Positions 36,059-46,900 are shown, numbered from the stretch's first letter. The stretch is DNA of 64,000 nt from Glaciecola sp028401415 (GCF_028401415.2 NZ_CP171821.2:2542001-2606000), one strand, 5' to 3'. Program-made: numbers and translations. The notes: a model not told the origin generated them from the sequence alone.

Positions 36059-37405
36059 TCAAACATGCTCTTGACGACAAAGCCACATCCAGTCATTCAT
36101 GACCTGCTGCGCATAGGAGCTTGCAAGACTGATGAGTTGGCTTCGCCCTTCTTGCGAAGCGGGCATCATGGCTTGCTCATAATCCATTGAACGTCTGTCA
36201 CCTCTGCAGTGCGCTCTGGCAAGCTCCTGCCCACACGCGGCTGCATAAACACCGAAACCGCCTTGCTTCACATTTATGTCACCTATGCCTATGTGCTCAG
36301 GGTCAATACCGACCTTGGCATGATGCCGTGAACGCACCAGCCAATGTTGTTTCTGATAATAAGCCTCATCTAACACGTAGTCTTGTTTTCGTTGCATGCG
36401 TCTTTGACATTTGATGGTCAGATGAGCGGGATTAAGTTGGTTTTGATGGTGTAGGTTTTTAAAGTAGTGAATAGGTGCCGCCTCTCGTTGCTGCTTAATT
36501 TCTACAACATGACAAAGGCTTAAATCAGCTTCACATGTGGCCTTTTCTGGCCCAATAAGCACATAATACCTATCCATATTTATTGAACCTGTGCCCGATT
36601 GTTTTCGCATCACCACATCCAGAATATGGTCGAAAAAGTACGGGCTAAATGCGTTTTTTATCTCATCAGCATCGAATCCAGTGCGACAGTACTTGTCGAC
36701 CCCTTGCTTAAACCGAAGTGGAAACGCATATACATCCACAGCTTTTGCAAGAGAACTTTTGCTTAGAAAATGCTCTCCTCCAATATGAATTTTCTTTGCC
36801 TTTTTATATCGTTTTTGTAAGGCAGAGGGCAGCGCAAAGCTATCAAAACATTGATCTAAAAAATGCGCCTTATTAGATTTTCTATTAAGGCCTTGTTCCA
36901 GCACCTCAGTATACGCATCTAGAAATGCGTTCATCGCATTTTTTACTTGTTCATTTGTGATAAGCGCCTTTCCTTCATATTTGCAAGGCTCTGAATTTTC
37001 CGGCTTTGATTTGGACCTGCTACATACAAGGGGCTCGCAGTGTGATTTCACAAGACACAAACTGCTCAAAAAACGCAGTAAATCCCACTGCGCCATACCA
37101 ATGCAAGCATCATCAAAATCATTTAGCGAAAATACTAATTGTTCACCGAAGGACCCTTCTTCACTGAAAAAGCCAAAGTTACTGGTGTGGCAATCTCCCA
37201 TAATGGTGGTAAGTGGCACCTTATCAAAGGCATTACTACTGGGCAGAAATCCACTTGCAAGATCAGCATAAAAAATTTGGGCGCTGCCTCTGAAAAAGAC
37301 AAAGGGACTAGAGCACATCTTCAAATGCTTAGGATTGCCTTTGCCCGCCTCACACCCGTCGACGCGTTTAAGCGCTGTATTGATAAAATCGGCTCTTTTG
37401 TTCAT
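36059..37405 (-). CDS. DUF2252 family protein
   Basis: This 448-residue protein matches DUF2252, a family with a kinase/phosphotransferase-like look. CSSPFVFFRGSAQIFYADL is near the N-terminus, and MGDCHTSNFGFFSE and FSLNDFDDACIG resemble the catalytic-loop and metal sites of aminoglycoside phosphotransferase-like folds. YYVLIGPEKA and the C-terminal QGGFGVYAAACGQELARAHCRGD are further family blocks. No biochemical role is established that I know of. A conserved small protein is encoded 17 bases upstream. Confidence 0.82.
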   Translation of the reverse strand: MNKRADFINTALKRVDGCEAGKGNPKHLKMCSSPFVFFRGSAQIFYADLASGFLPSSNAFDKVPLTTIMGDCHTSNFGFFSEEGSFGEQLVFSLNDFDDACIGMAQWDLLRFLSSLCLVKSHCEPLVCSRSKSKPENSEPCKYEGKALITNEQVKNAMNAFLDAYTEVLEQGLNRKSNKAHFLDQCFDSFALPSALQKRYKKAKKIHIGGEHFLSKSSLAKAVDVYAFPLRFKQGVDKYCRTGFDADEIKNAFSPYFFDHILDVVMRKQSGTGSINMDRYYVLIGPEKATCEADLSLCHVVEIKQQREAAPIHYFKNLHHQNQLNPAHLTIKCQRRMQRKQDYVLDEAYYQKQHWLVRSRHHAKVGIDPEHIGIGDINVKQGGFGVYAAACGQELARAHCRGDRRSMDYEQAMMPASQEGRSQLISLASSYAQQVMNDWMWLCRQEHV

Positions 37406-37421
37406 CCGCTTCTCTTGCTCT

Positions 37422-37700
37422 CTAGGCGACTCTTACTCTAATGACTTTCATCACTTCAAACGCCAAGCCTGCAACTTCTTCGGTAACCGGGTAGTAGGTC
37501 AGGTTGACTCTCGCACCTTTGAGGTTTCGGTACACTTTTTTTCGCTTGTATTTGAAGGGCACATCGTAGCCTTCAATTGTTAGTGTATTTATATGCCACT
37601 CATCTTCTTCACGCTGCACATGGCTCATTACTTTTAAGTTCTCTGAATGAATAAGCGCTGGGTGTTTCGACAACAGTTTGTCGACTTCTGACTTTGCCAT
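37422..37700 (-). CDS. Conserved-looking hypothetical protein, 92 residues
   Basis: This 92-residue, mostly beta protein (WHINTLTIEGYDVPFKYKRKK, ARVNLTYYPVTEEV) has no signal or membrane segment. I do not recognise the family. It lies 17 bases upstream of the DUF2252 gene on the same strand, and codon use looks native, so it is likely real. Confidence 0.62.
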   Translation of the reverse strand: MAKSEVDKLLSKHPALIHSENLKVMSHVQREEDEWHINTLTIEGYDVPFKYKRKKVYRNLKGARVNLTYYPVTEEVAGLAFEVMKVIRVRVA

Positions 37701-37812
37701 TGATGCTCAACCTTGCTTAAAATGCTGCGACTCATCATAGGCCTTGCTTAGGATAAGGAAAAGTACAAGTGGATGCCCATAACGCATTGTGTGCCTCTTG
37801 AATCGACTTTAC

Positions 37813-38946
37813 TTATACTAAAGAAAACGAGTGCGCGGGAGTTTCTTGTCCATTGACCAGTAGCGCAAGCTTGTGCTCTCCACAATAGTATTTGCGTGTT
37901 GTAACGGCTTTGAAGCTGTGGGTTTTACTTAATTCTAAAGTTTCATTTGCTTTAAGGTCTACCACCTTCCATTTGAACACTTTAGGACTGAGTTGGCCGT
38001 TAGATTTCTGATGGTATACCACGTAATCCAGCATAATTTTTTGAGGCTCGCTATTCATGCTTTCCGACCTTATTTGCACACTAAAATATAACTCTCCACC
38101 AAAGGAAACGTGTGTTTTAGGTAGGCGCAAATGCACATCCCCTAGTTTTGGTGGGTGGAACCCAAATAACGCTAGCGCCTCTGGCTCGCCTTTTTTAAAC
38201 AGAGTACGAAGGGCATGCCTAACCAATCGAGTGCGATTTTCGTTCGCATCTTGGAGCCATTTTTCCCCGATTTGAACGACTAATTCAGGATGATCTTTTG
38301 CAATATCGTTTAAGTTATTAGCAACTGAGCGACGCACATACTCTGACGAATCATCTTTCAATGCTTCAAGAAGCGGTAACAGCGGCGATGGATTTTTAAC
38401 AAAAGCCCTTAGCTGCATGCCCCAAGGGAGTCGAGGGCGTGTGCCCTCTGATATAAGCCTTCTCACGTGCTCTGACTCATCATTCAATCTCAATGCAAGC
38501 GCTTTTAACGTTCTTTCCTGCTGCTGAACCAAAAAATGGCGAATGGCGAATTCAGATGAAAATCGCTTCGTCATTTCAAACAACACGTCAATAGCAAGAT
38601 CAAAGTGTGCTTGGCCGTATATGCCAACGTAGTCTGCCATTGGCATGATGCTCCAATCAGCAAGCATGGTTGTATGAGCGTCGTCCTTACTAACGGTATC
38701 GGGCGCTTTCATCGGTCGTAGTGACGCGAGTAAGACTTCACTAGCGAGACTAAAATCATCTGGTAAATATTCATGCATGGCGAGAACGATATGTTCGCTG
38801 CGCGCTTTTAACTCTAATTCGTCCAAGTCGCTGCACGCACGTTCGATGAAACCTTGTTTATCAAAACCTGGATGCTCAAAACAATCCGCCATATTCCTTA
38901 CCAAATCTTGCGATAATTTATGTTTAAAGGGTTCTGGCATAGTCAT
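37813..38946 (-). CDS. HEAT-repeat DNA alkylation repair-like protein (AlkD-like)
   Basis: This 377-residue protein is alpha-helical with HEAT repeats (for example DESEHVRRLISEGTRPRLPW, LLEALKDDSSEYVRRSVANN and DANENRTRLVRHALRTLFK). The SEGTRPRLPWG block and the SVANNLNDIAKDHPE block are hallmarks of AlkC/AlkD-type alkylpurine glycosylase relatives. The C-terminal about 120 residues form a beta-rich extension (VSFGGELYFSVQI...EHKLALLVNG), as in the longer AlkC-type proteins. It may remove alkylated bases. A uracil-DNA glycosylase-like gene lies just beyond on the same strand, so DNA repair is a shared theme. Confidence 0.8.
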   Translation of the reverse strand: MTMPEPFKHKLSQDLVRNMADCFEHPGFDKQGFIERACSDLDELELKARSEHIVLAMHEYLPDDFSLASEVLLASLRPMKAPDTVSKDDAHTTMLADWSIMPMADYVGIYGQAHFDLAIDVLFEMTKRFSSEFAIRHFLVQQQERTLKALALRLNDESEHVRRLISEGTRPRLPWGMQLRAFVKNPSPLLPLLEALKDDSSEYVRRSVANNLNDIAKDHPELVVQIGEKWLQDANENRTRLVRHALRTLFKKGEPEALALFGFHPPKLGDVHLRLPKTHVSFGGELYFSVQIRSESMNSEPQKIMLDYVVYHQKSNGQLSPKVFKWKVVDLKANETLELSKTHSFKAVTTRKYYCGEHKLALLVNGQETPAHSFSLV

Positions 38947-38997
38947 CCTTTTGAGTTGCTAATAAGACTTTGAATACCTTCACGTTCGGCTCTTTCA

Positions 38998-39612
38998 CTA
39001 CGCTCTATTTAAAATTGAGGCCACCTGCTTCTGTAGAGCCGGTACCAAGCGACTTTCAAACCATGGATGTTTACTGAACCATCGATTGTTTCGTCCAGAA
39101 GGATGAGGTAAGGCTACATGATCAGGCATAAGCTTAGCAAAGTCCTCAATCGCATCAGTTAAACGTTTATAGTCGGACAAATAATGCTTTTGTGCATACT
39201 GCCCAATAATAATCAAAAACGGCGTCGATGAGCGACTTTGTGAATTTAAGGTATTAAGAAACCTTGGATGCCACATTGGGGCACAAGGTTTTAAAGGGGG
39301 TGCGTCTGCACCGTTTTTATAACCGGGGAAGCAAAAGCTCATGGGCAATACAGCGAATTTACCAGATTGATAAAAGCTTGTACGATCTACTCCCAACCAC
39401 TTTCGTAATCGTTCACCAGAGGCGTCATTCCACGCAAGACCTGAATCATGTGCAAGACGCCCTGGCGCTTGGCTAATCAAAATGATGGAGGGTTTATAAG
39501 GCCAGATAAAAATCGGCTTGGCCGAATGAGGCAATAGCTTTTGACAATGCCTGCAGTCCATCGCTTCCTTTCGCAATTGCGCTAACTTTTGTACATCTAA
39601 CGATACTGTCAT
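38998..39612 (-). CDS. Uracil-DNA glycosylase superfamily protein
   Basis: This 204-residue protein has the UDG-superfamily motif 1 region IILISQAPGRLAHDSGLAW and a motif 2-like VALPHPSGRNNRWF near the C-terminus. CRHCQKLLP at the N-terminus supplies Cys pairs seen in short UDG-like proteins annotated as uracil-DNA glycosylase family. It could remove uracil or another damaged base, but the catalytic Asp/Asn of classical families is not obvious, so substrate and activity are open. Confidence 0.78.
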   Translation of the reverse strand: MTVSLDVQKLAQLRKEAMDCRHCQKLLPHSAKPIFIWPYKPSIILISQAPGRLAHDSGLAWNDASGERLRKWLGVDRTSFYQSGKFAVLPMSFCFPGYKNGADAPPLKPCAPMWHPRFLNTLNSQSRSSTPFLIIIGQYAQKHYLSDYKRLTDAIEDFAKLMPDHVALPHPSGRNNRWFSKHPWFESRLVPALQKQVASILNRA

Positions 39613-39674
39613 GGCTTTAATCAGTGATTGCTTAAGTTTGTGCTTGTTGCTTACTTGAGTATATTCTAGTCTAT

Positions 39675-40646
39675 ATGATTCAATCAGTCGTAGATATTAA
39701 CGAAAGCCGCAAGGTATCAAGGAAAAGAGTTGTGCGCGTGATTCGCTTAATAGTATTGGGAATATTTGCTGTCGTCAGCTGCTTTTTGCAAGCTCAGACG
39801 AAGGTCAAAAATAGCGGAAACGCCGAAACCGCAAAAGCAGCTCACAACGATGTACAAGAGATTGTGCTATGGAATCGCAATTACGATCAGGCGTATATGT
39901 ACGCCGCTATTTCCAACATCTTAAAACTTTCTGAAGACAAATATGGCCCTGTTAAGTTAGTGTCTTCGCAGCCACTTGAACAAGGCAGAGCTTTCGCGAA
40001 TGTTGCCAATTATTCTGGACTGGATATTTTTGTAGGTGGTATAAACCGTCAACGTGAAGCAGATGCGCAAGCCATATACATACCCATTGATAGGGGATTG
40101 TTAGGGTTTAGACTATGCTTGATACACGAAACTGATCAAAACCTCACCGACATAGACAGCGTTGAAGACTTAGTGAATCAAGGCGTGTCAATTGGTTTAG
40201 GCTCCCACTGGCCAGACAAAGAAATTTTTGAAAACAGTGGCTTTCAGACAGTGCCCAGCCCGGTATATTCCAGTCTATTCGAAATGTTAGCCAATGAACG
40301 CTTCGACTGCTTCACGCGCAGTCTCTCCGAAATAGGTTTTGAGCTTGACCAAAAAGCTGAATTACCAATCAAAGTTGAATCTGAAATTGTATTTATTTAC
40401 CCCGCTGCTGAATTTGCCTTCGTCAATCGTGACAACACACTCTTACAAGAACGTTTGCGTTATGGATTTGAGAAAGCCATTGAAGACGGCAGTTATTTTT
40501 CGCTTTTTGAAGAGCATCATCAAGATACGATGATGCGTCATAGTGTATATGAACGAAAATTGCTTATCCTCCAAAACACCGACTTATCTACACAAGCTGT
40601 AAGCAGTATTAATCAATATGGCTTAGCTAGCTTTATTATCAATTAG
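39675..40646 (+). CDS. Periplasmic substrate-binding-like protein
   Basis: This 323-residue secreted protein has a long basic N-terminus followed by a hydrophobic signal segment (ending about LQAQ, residue 43). The mature region resembles the two-lobed SBP_bac_3 fold: YDQAYMYAAISNILKLSE, VEDLVNQGVSIGLGSHWPD and SSLFEMLANERFDCFTRSLSEI are typical lobe elements. In Alteromonadales such stand-alone proteins often lack a permease and may serve in sensing; no ABC genes are nearby. The exact ligand is unknown. Confidence 0.72.
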   Translation: MIQSVVDINESRKVSRKRVVRVIRLIVLGIFAVVSCFLQAQTKVKNSGNAETAKAAHNDVQEIVLWNRNYDQAYMYAAISNILKLSEDKYGPVKLVSSQPLEQGRAFANVANYSGLDIFVGGINRQREADAQAIYIPIDRGLLGFRLCLIHETDQNLTDIDSVEDLVNQGVSIGLGSHWPDKEIFENSGFQTVPSPVYSSLFEMLANERFDCFTRSLSEIGFELDQKAELPIKVESEIVFIYPAAEFAFVNRDNTLLQERLRYGFEKAIEDGSYFSLFEEHHQDTMMRHSVYERKLLILQNTDLSTQAVSSINQYGLASFIIN

Positions 40647-40916
40647 TGCTGTGCGCTTCAGTCCTTGTTTGCCCTCACTAAAAGTGACTTGCAAGCGATA
40701 GTTTAAAAAGGGATTGTCATTGCTCTTCTCAGTAAAAGAACCGTGCTCAAAATCCAGCGTCCGCGGCTTATGTTGAATATACTGCGACTGTGAAGATATT
40801 GCGTTTGCCGAGTTGAATAACAAAATAAGCGTTATTAACAAAACAATCGGCGCTCTCAACAAATTCTGAGCACAAGGAAATAGATGTGTTTGGGAATAAG
40901 GTTTATCTATATGCAT
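40623..40916 (-). CDS. Short secreted protein resembling the start of a DUF5060 domain
   Basis: This 97-residue protein has a signal-type hydrophobic segment (PIVLLITLILLFNSANA, about residues 28-44). A segment LDFEHGSFTEKSNDNPFLNYR with LQVTF follows and looks like the opening strands of DUF5060, the N-terminal domain of some secreted glycoside hydrolases. It then stops, inside the last codons of the convergent gene, where a full protein would be several hundred residues longer. It may be a truncated remnant or a small stand-alone protein. Confidence 0.45.
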   Translation of the reverse strand: MHIDKPYSQTHLFPCAQNLLRAPIVLLITLILLFNSANAISSQSQYIQHKPRTLDFEHGSFTEKSNDNPFLNYRLQVTFSEGKQGLKRTALIDNKAS

Positions 40917-41166
40917 AAATAGTCACTGTTTGCGCTTTGGGAATCATCCACAAAAATTATCTACTGAAAGTGAAGAGGTACAACAGTACAGAATTTCGTA
41001 TCTTGGTGGTTTTTATTAACAGCAATCACTTTCAATGTCTTAATCATTTTGTCGACTCAAAATCTCTGTGAAAGGTTTTGCACAAATTGCTGATAGACCA
41101 TAGTATAGAAATATTATGGTTGGATAGGCTGCCAAAAAAAGCACCCACAAAAAGGAAAGCAATAAT

Positions 41167-42627
41167 ATGGGACAAGCATTTGATAAAGACAGCTTTACCC
41201 CAGACGATCACATTGACTTTCGCAAGCGCCTGCAAACACAGTTAAGCGAACTAAAACCGCTTCTCAACACGCCAGAATTCTCAGACGACTCCGTTTCTTT
41301 AGGGGCAGAATTAGAACTTTATATTTTAGATAGTCATGGTTTGCCTGCGCCTAAGAACATGCAGTTACTCGATATCATGTCTCATCCTTTGCTCAACGAA
41401 GAGCTCAATAAATTCAATTTAGAGTTCAATTTATCGCCTGTTGGAGCTAAAGGCGTACCGTTCAGCGCAATGACCAATGAAATATCACCCTTTCTGCGCG
41501 ACTTAAAAAAACAAGCTCAGGAACTAGATTCCAGCATCGCGTCCATTGGCATTTTACCCACATTGAAAGCGGAGCATTTGCAGCGTCAGTTCATGACAGA
41601 TTTACCTCGCTATAGAGCCTTAACGAATGAATTAAGCGCATTAAAAGGCGAGCCGTTTCTTGTTGACATTAACGGTATCGATTCACTGAATATGCATTGC
41701 GATGAAGTCACGTTAGAAGGCGCTAATACCTCGTTCCAAGTGCATTTGAAGGTGCCAGCAAATAACTTCGCGAACCTGTACAACGCCACTCAATTAACTA
41801 CACCTCTGGTGCTTGCCCTTGCCGGAAACTCACCTACGTTTTTAGGCAACAAACTATGGCATGAAACGCGTATTGCGCTGTTTAAGCAGTCTATTGATAA
41901 CCGCATACATGATTTAACGCAGTGGCGGCAGCCCGCGCGGGTGAGCTTTGGGCATGGCTGGGTGCGAGAGGGCGCGTGGGAGCTGTTTGCACAAAATGTC
42001 GCCTTGTATTGCCCCATTCTTCCCTTTGTATCGCCCGAAGATAAACCCTTTGCAGAACTGAATTTACATCACGGCACGGTTTGGTCATGGAATCGCGCAG
42101 TTTTGGAGCCACCCAAACCATCGCGTTCAGGGCATTTGCGCATTGAATATCGCACGCTGCCTGCTGGGCCCACCATAATAGACATGATGGCAAATGCGGC
42201 ATTTGCAGTAGGCCTGACACAAGCTCTCGCGGATAAAATGGATGAAATGCTGCCCAAAATTACCTTTTCTCATGCCGAATATAATTTTTATCGTGCCGCT
42301 CAAAGTGGCTTAGATGCTAATATTCTCTGGCCGCTTGCCAATCAGCACACGCTAAAAGAACAAAGTATTTGCGAGGTTATCACTCAACTATTACCAAGCG
42401 CCGCAGATGGCCTTGCACAAGTTGGTGTAGACAGCAGTGAAATAAATACACTGATGAACGTCATTGAAAATCGTTTGGCAAATAAACAGACTGGGGCGGC
42501 GTGGCAACTCGCATGTTTTGACAAACACCTTAGAAAAAGCAGCAAAGACGAAGCCTTAGCTAAAATGCTACAGGACTACATGCATCTTTCAGACGCTGAG
42601 CAAGCTGTTTCGACTTGGGTGATATGA
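41167..42627 (+). CDS. Glutamate-cysteine ligase family 2 (GCS2) protein
   Basis: This 486-residue ATP-grasp-like carboxylate-amine ligase has the family start VSLGAELELYILD (metal/ATP Glu residues), NLEFNLSPVG, and the later HGTVWSWNRAVLEPPKPSRSG and LRIEYRTLPAGPT blocks. The family forms gamma-glutamyl-amine bonds; the true substrate of this branch is not known. It is followed 10 bases later by an AstE/AspA-type deacylase, a pairing that suggests making and breaking of an N-acyl or peptide bond in one pathway. Confidence 0.85.
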   Translation: MGQAFDKDSFTPDDHIDFRKRLQTQLSELKPLLNTPEFSDDSVSLGAELELYILDSHGLPAPKNMQLLDIMSHPLLNEELNKFNLEFNLSPVGAKGVPFSAMTNEISPFLRDLKKQAQELDSSIASIGILPTLKAEHLQRQFMTDLPRYRALTNELSALKGEPFLVDINGIDSLNMHCDEVTLEGANTSFQVHLKVPANNFANLYNATQLTTPLVLALAGNSPTFLGNKLWHETRIALFKQSIDNRIHDLTQWRQPARVSFGHGWVREGAWELFAQNVALYCPILPFVSPEDKPFAELNLHHGTVWSWNRAVLEPPKPSRSGHLRIEYRTLPAGPTIIDMMANAAFAVGLTQALADKMDEMLPKITFSHAEYNFYRAAQSGLDANILWPLANQHTLKEQSICEVITQLLPSAADGLAQVGVDSSEINTLMNVIENRLANKQTGAAWQLACFDKHLRKSSKDEALAKMLQDYMHLSDAEQAVSTWVI

Positions 42628-42637
42628 TAAAGCGCAG

Positions 42638-43648
42638 ATGACAAATATTCACTTACGGCGTTGGACCAATCCACAACCTGACGACATCGCTGAGACTGTT
42701 TTTCAATTTCTCAGTCAATTAGGTGGGCCATCATTAATTGAGCTAAGCGGCAAAGATCCCTCGCGATGCAGAGTTATCACAACACTATTGCATGGTAATG
42801 AGCCCTCGGGTCTTTATGCGCTTCATCGGCTCTTAAAGGAGGCATTCATACCGCAAACCACAACCGTTTTTATTGTGGCTTCAGTGGTGGCTGCCAGCAC
42901 CGAGCCAACTTTCAGCCATCGCATGCTGGAGGGGCAAAAGGATCTTAACCGATGTTTTGGAATCAGTGATGTTGGAGCCGAACACACGCATCTTCAGCAT
43001 GCGTTAGCCCAAGCGATCACGCGCAGCATTTCGTCATTGCAGGCAGAGGCGATAATAGATATTCACAATACATCTGGCAGCGGGCCCGCGTTTGCCGTTG
43101 CGACGAACAAATCAGACGCTAATTTAGCATTGGCGTCACACTTTACCCACCGCATGATTTACACCGACATTCGATTAGGCGCGATTATGGAGCAAGATTT
43201 TGCTTGCCCTATCATCACTATCGAAGCGGGTGGGGCCCAAGATGACGAAGCCAATACCACCGCTTACAATGGTCTGCGCTCGTTTCTATCCGCCGACGAT
43301 GCATTTGAAAAACGTCAAAGCATAGAAGAGTTTGAACAACCGCAACGTTTAGAGCTGTGTAAAAACGCAGAAATTTGTTACCAGAGTGCGAACAACCCGA
43401 AGGTGGATGTCACAATGCGCGCTGACATTGAACGTTTAAATTTTGGCAAAACTGAGGCTGGACAGCATCTGGGGTGGGCAAGATCCTTGTCGAATCTGTG
43501 CCTGGATAATACAAACAATCATGTAGGAGAGTATTTTTATACTGAGCAAGGTTTGCTTAAAACCAAAGTTGCGCTTACCCTTTTCATGGTAACCACCCGC
43601 GCCGATATTGCCAGCTCTGATTGCCTGTTTTATTTTGTACCAGCTTAG
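42638..43648 (+). CDS. Succinylglutamate desuccinylase/aspartoacylase family protein
   Basis: This 336-residue M14-like zinc hydrolase has the metal motif LLHGNEPSG (His-x-x-Glu), the substrate-binding DLNRCFG and the second zinc His in IIDIHNTSG; the likely catalytic Glu is in ITIEAGGAQ. AstE/AspA enzymes remove acyl groups from amino acids. It forms an operon with the GCS2 ligase. Substrate unknown. Confidence 0.87.
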   Translation: MTNIHLRRWTNPQPDDIAETVFQFLSQLGGPSLIELSGKDPSRCRVITTLLHGNEPSGLYALHRLLKEAFIPQTTTVFIVASVVAASTEPTFSHRMLEGQKDLNRCFGISDVGAEHTHLQHALAQAITRSISSLQAEAIIDIHNTSGSGPAFAVATNKSDANLALASHFTHRMIYTDIRLGAIMEQDFACPIITIEAGGAQDDEANTTAYNGLRSFLSADDAFEKRQSIEEFEQPQRLELCKNAEICYQSANNPKVDVTMRADIERLNFGKTEAGQHLGWARSLSNLCLDNTNNHVGEYFYTEQGLLKTKVALTLFMVTTRADIASSDCLFYFVPA

Positions 43649-43687
43649 CAGCCTTTGCTTGCACTAGGTGTCAAACAATGTATTGAT

Positions 43688-43709
43688 TGTGACAACAAGT
43701 ATTGTCACA
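43688..43709. promoter_or_regulatory. Inverted repeat upstream of the nuclease gene
   Basis: TGTGACAA (43688-43695) and TTGTCACA (43702-43709) form an 8-bp perfect dyad with a 6-base spacer, about 190 bases before the nuclease start. No T-run follows, so an operator is more likely than a terminator. It resembles a CRP half-site pair, but the spacing between TGTGA and TCACA is 12 instead of 6. Confidence 0.4.
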
Positions 43710-43901
43710 TGTTTGTAGTAAATTTCTTTTATCATTCTGCACCGTTGATTATTTTGTAATATTGCAGAACAATAGAGACAGAAATTGAAACAATATTGAT
43801 GCATGACAAACCTACCTCATTGCCATTGCTCAATGCACTCGCGCCGAAAGGTAAACAAACAAAAAGTAAAAAAATACAATAAAAAGCCAAGGACAGAAGC
43901 C

Positions 43902-46900
43902 ATGAAATTGAAGACCCTCTCAGTCTTAGTAGCAGGGTGCTTTGCCACTGCCGCTAATGCAGACGTGTATATCTCTGAGTACATAGAAGGCTCAAGCAAC
44001 AACAAAGCCATAGAAATATACAATGAAGGCAGCTCGCCAGTAGATTTATCAACTTACACTCTTAACTTTTACTTCAATGGTAATACTACCGCCAGCAGTA
44101 CCATTACCCTGTCGGGTACCTTAGATGCGAACTCGGTATATGTGGTTTCTGATAACGATGCCAATACTGATATTCTCGCAAAAACAGACTTAAGCACCGC
44201 ATCTAGCTTTTTTAACGGTGACGACGCCATAGAGCTCAAAAATGGCGATACCGTGGTAGACTCCATTGGTCAGGTGGGTGTTGACCCAGGCTCGCGCTGG
44301 AGCTCAGGCGACGTCTCAACGCAAAATGCCACGCTTATTCGACAAGACGTGATTTCAATGGGCGACCCAGACTCAAGCAATGAATTTGATGTTGCAGCTG
44401 AGTGGTTTGCGCTTCCCCAAGACGATATCTCCAACTTGGGCACACACAAAGGCTGCTGTGATGATGGAGGCGATGATGGTGGTGATGACGGTGGCGATGG
44501 CGGCGGTGGCACAACTACGCCTGCCGTACCAATGCTACTGAGCGCAATATTCGACGGCCCATTAAGCGGCGGCGTACCAAAAGGCGTCGAAATTTATGTG
44601 ACTGACGACATTGCAGACCTGTCGATGTGTGGTCTTGGCAGCGCCAATAATGGCGGCGGCACTGACGGACAAGAATTTACCTTCCCAAGCGATAGCGCAA
44701 GCGCAGGCGACTTTATTTATGTTTCTTCCGAATCTGAAGGCTTTACCAACTTCTTTGGATTTGCGCCTAACTATGTTGGTGGTTCATCGATGGGCATTAA
44801 CGGCGATGATGCGGTTGAGCTGTTCTGTAACGGCGAAGTGATTGACGTTTATGGTGTGCCAGATGCAGACGGTACCGGTGAGATTTGGGAATACCGCGAC
44901 AGTTTTGCTTATCGCGTATCTCTTACAAGTGCATCTAATCCGTTTGTGCCGGAAGACTGGACCTTTAATGCACCAGATACCCTTGACGGCAGCACAGAAA
45001 ACGGTGACCAGATCCCTGTCGGTAGCTTCGAATTTGAGCCCGGTAGCGTATTTTTCTCTGAATACATTGAAGGTAGCAGTAACAACAAAGCATTAGAAAT
45101 TGTTAATTTAACCGGCAGCGAAATTACCCTAGACGGCAACTACAGCGTTGAAATCTACTTCAATGGCAACACCTCTATTGGCAATAACATTGGTTTAAAC
45201 GGCAATTTAGCCAATCAAGCGGTCTTTGTGGTTGCAAACTCAAGCTCTGACCCAGCAATACTGGAGCAAGCAGATCAAACCACCGGTTCAATTAACTTTA
45301 ACGGCGACGATGCGATCATACTGCGCGGCCCTGATGGCGTGATTTTAGACGTGATTGGCCAAGTGGGCACCGACCCAGGCAGTCAGTGGGGTACGGGTGA
45401 TGCAAGTACGCAAAATAACACGCTTTTGCGTGACACAAGTACTCGTCAAGGTGACACCAATCCCGACGACGTCTTTGAGCCTAGCGAACAATGGAGCGGA
45501 TTACCGAACAACTCATTTGATGATTTAGGCAAATTTGGCGACTCTAGCGGTGACGGCGGCGGCCCTATTATTGATATTGGCGCATGCGGCGACGAAGCCG
45601 CGCTTATCAGTGCCATCCAAGGCAATGGCGATGCATCAATGATGGCGGGAATGGACGTGGTCGTTGAAGCAAGCGTGACGCTTGTTGCACCGGGTCTAGA
45701 GGGCTTCTTTTTGCAAGAAGAAACTGCACAGTTCGACACTGATCCAATGACATCTGAAGGCATATTCGTGTTTACCGGCTCTGAACCCATCACAGTGAGC
45801 GAAGGGCAAACCGTACGGGTAGCAGGAACGGTATCTGAGTTTTTTGATAAAACCCAAATTACACCTAGCGAGATATCTGCAAGCTGTGGCATGGGAGATT
45901 ATGCTGCCGTGGAATTAAATCTGCCGCTTGCAGAAGGCGATAGTTTTGAAGCGTACGAAGGCATGCTTATCAGCAATGCTCAAACGCTGACTATCGTAAA
46001 CACATTTAACTACGCAAGATTTGGTGAAGTAGAAGTGGCCAATGGGCGCACCTTTAACCCAACTCATTTGTTTACACCTGGCTCAGATGAAGCAATTGAA
46101 CTGGCTGCAACAAACGCCCGCAATCGCATTATTTTTGATGATGCACAAAACGGTACGCCAGATACGCTCGACCTAAATGGAGAGCTTTCAGCAGACAATA
46201 CGCTGCGCACCGGTAGCACAATTACAGGCGTCAATGGCGTCCTTGATTTCAGCTTCAGAGCTTATCGGATTCAGCCAAATGCTGCACCGGTAGTAAACTC
46301 GGCAGAGCGTCCACTCTCACCAGAAGTAGAAGGTGATGTCACTATCGCAAGCTTCAATGTGCTGAATTTATTCAACGGTGACGGCATGGGTGGCGGCTTC
46401 CCTACATCTCGCGGCGCAGATGATGTAGCGGAATACGAACTGCAACTGGCTAAAATTGCCAATGCAATCGTTGCGCTAAACGCTGGCGTAACTGGCTTAA
46501 TGGAACTTGAAAATGATGGATTCGGTCCTGACAGCGCTATTGCACAGCTAGTTGCGGCGCTTAACGAACGCGCAGGTGAAGGAGTTTATGACTTCATTCG
46601 CGCAGACGGTCCAGTTGGCACTGACCAAATCGTAGTGGGTTTGGTATATCAACCGGCAAAAGTGTCACCCGCTGGCGCATTAGAGATTCTAAACGAAAGT
46701 AATTCTATTGCTGATGAAGATGGCCCCTTATTCGACACGAGCCGCAACCGTCCAGCAATGGCACAATCTTTCATAGATAATGATTCTGGGGAGTCCTTTG
46801 TAGTCAGTGTAAATCATCTTAAGTCTAAAGGTGGGAGCTGTGGAGCCGGTGACGATAGTCCAGACCAAGGTGCTTGCAACGGCACTCGAACGCGCGCTGC

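Noticed and set aside
41044..41235. 63-codon minus-strand frame before the GCS2 ligase
   Set aside because: It overlaps the start and promoter of the ligase gene and shows no family pattern.
43688..43709. CRP binding site before the nuclease gene
   Set aside because: TGTGA and TCACA are 12 bases apart instead of the 6 required for CRP; kept only as an unidentified dyad.
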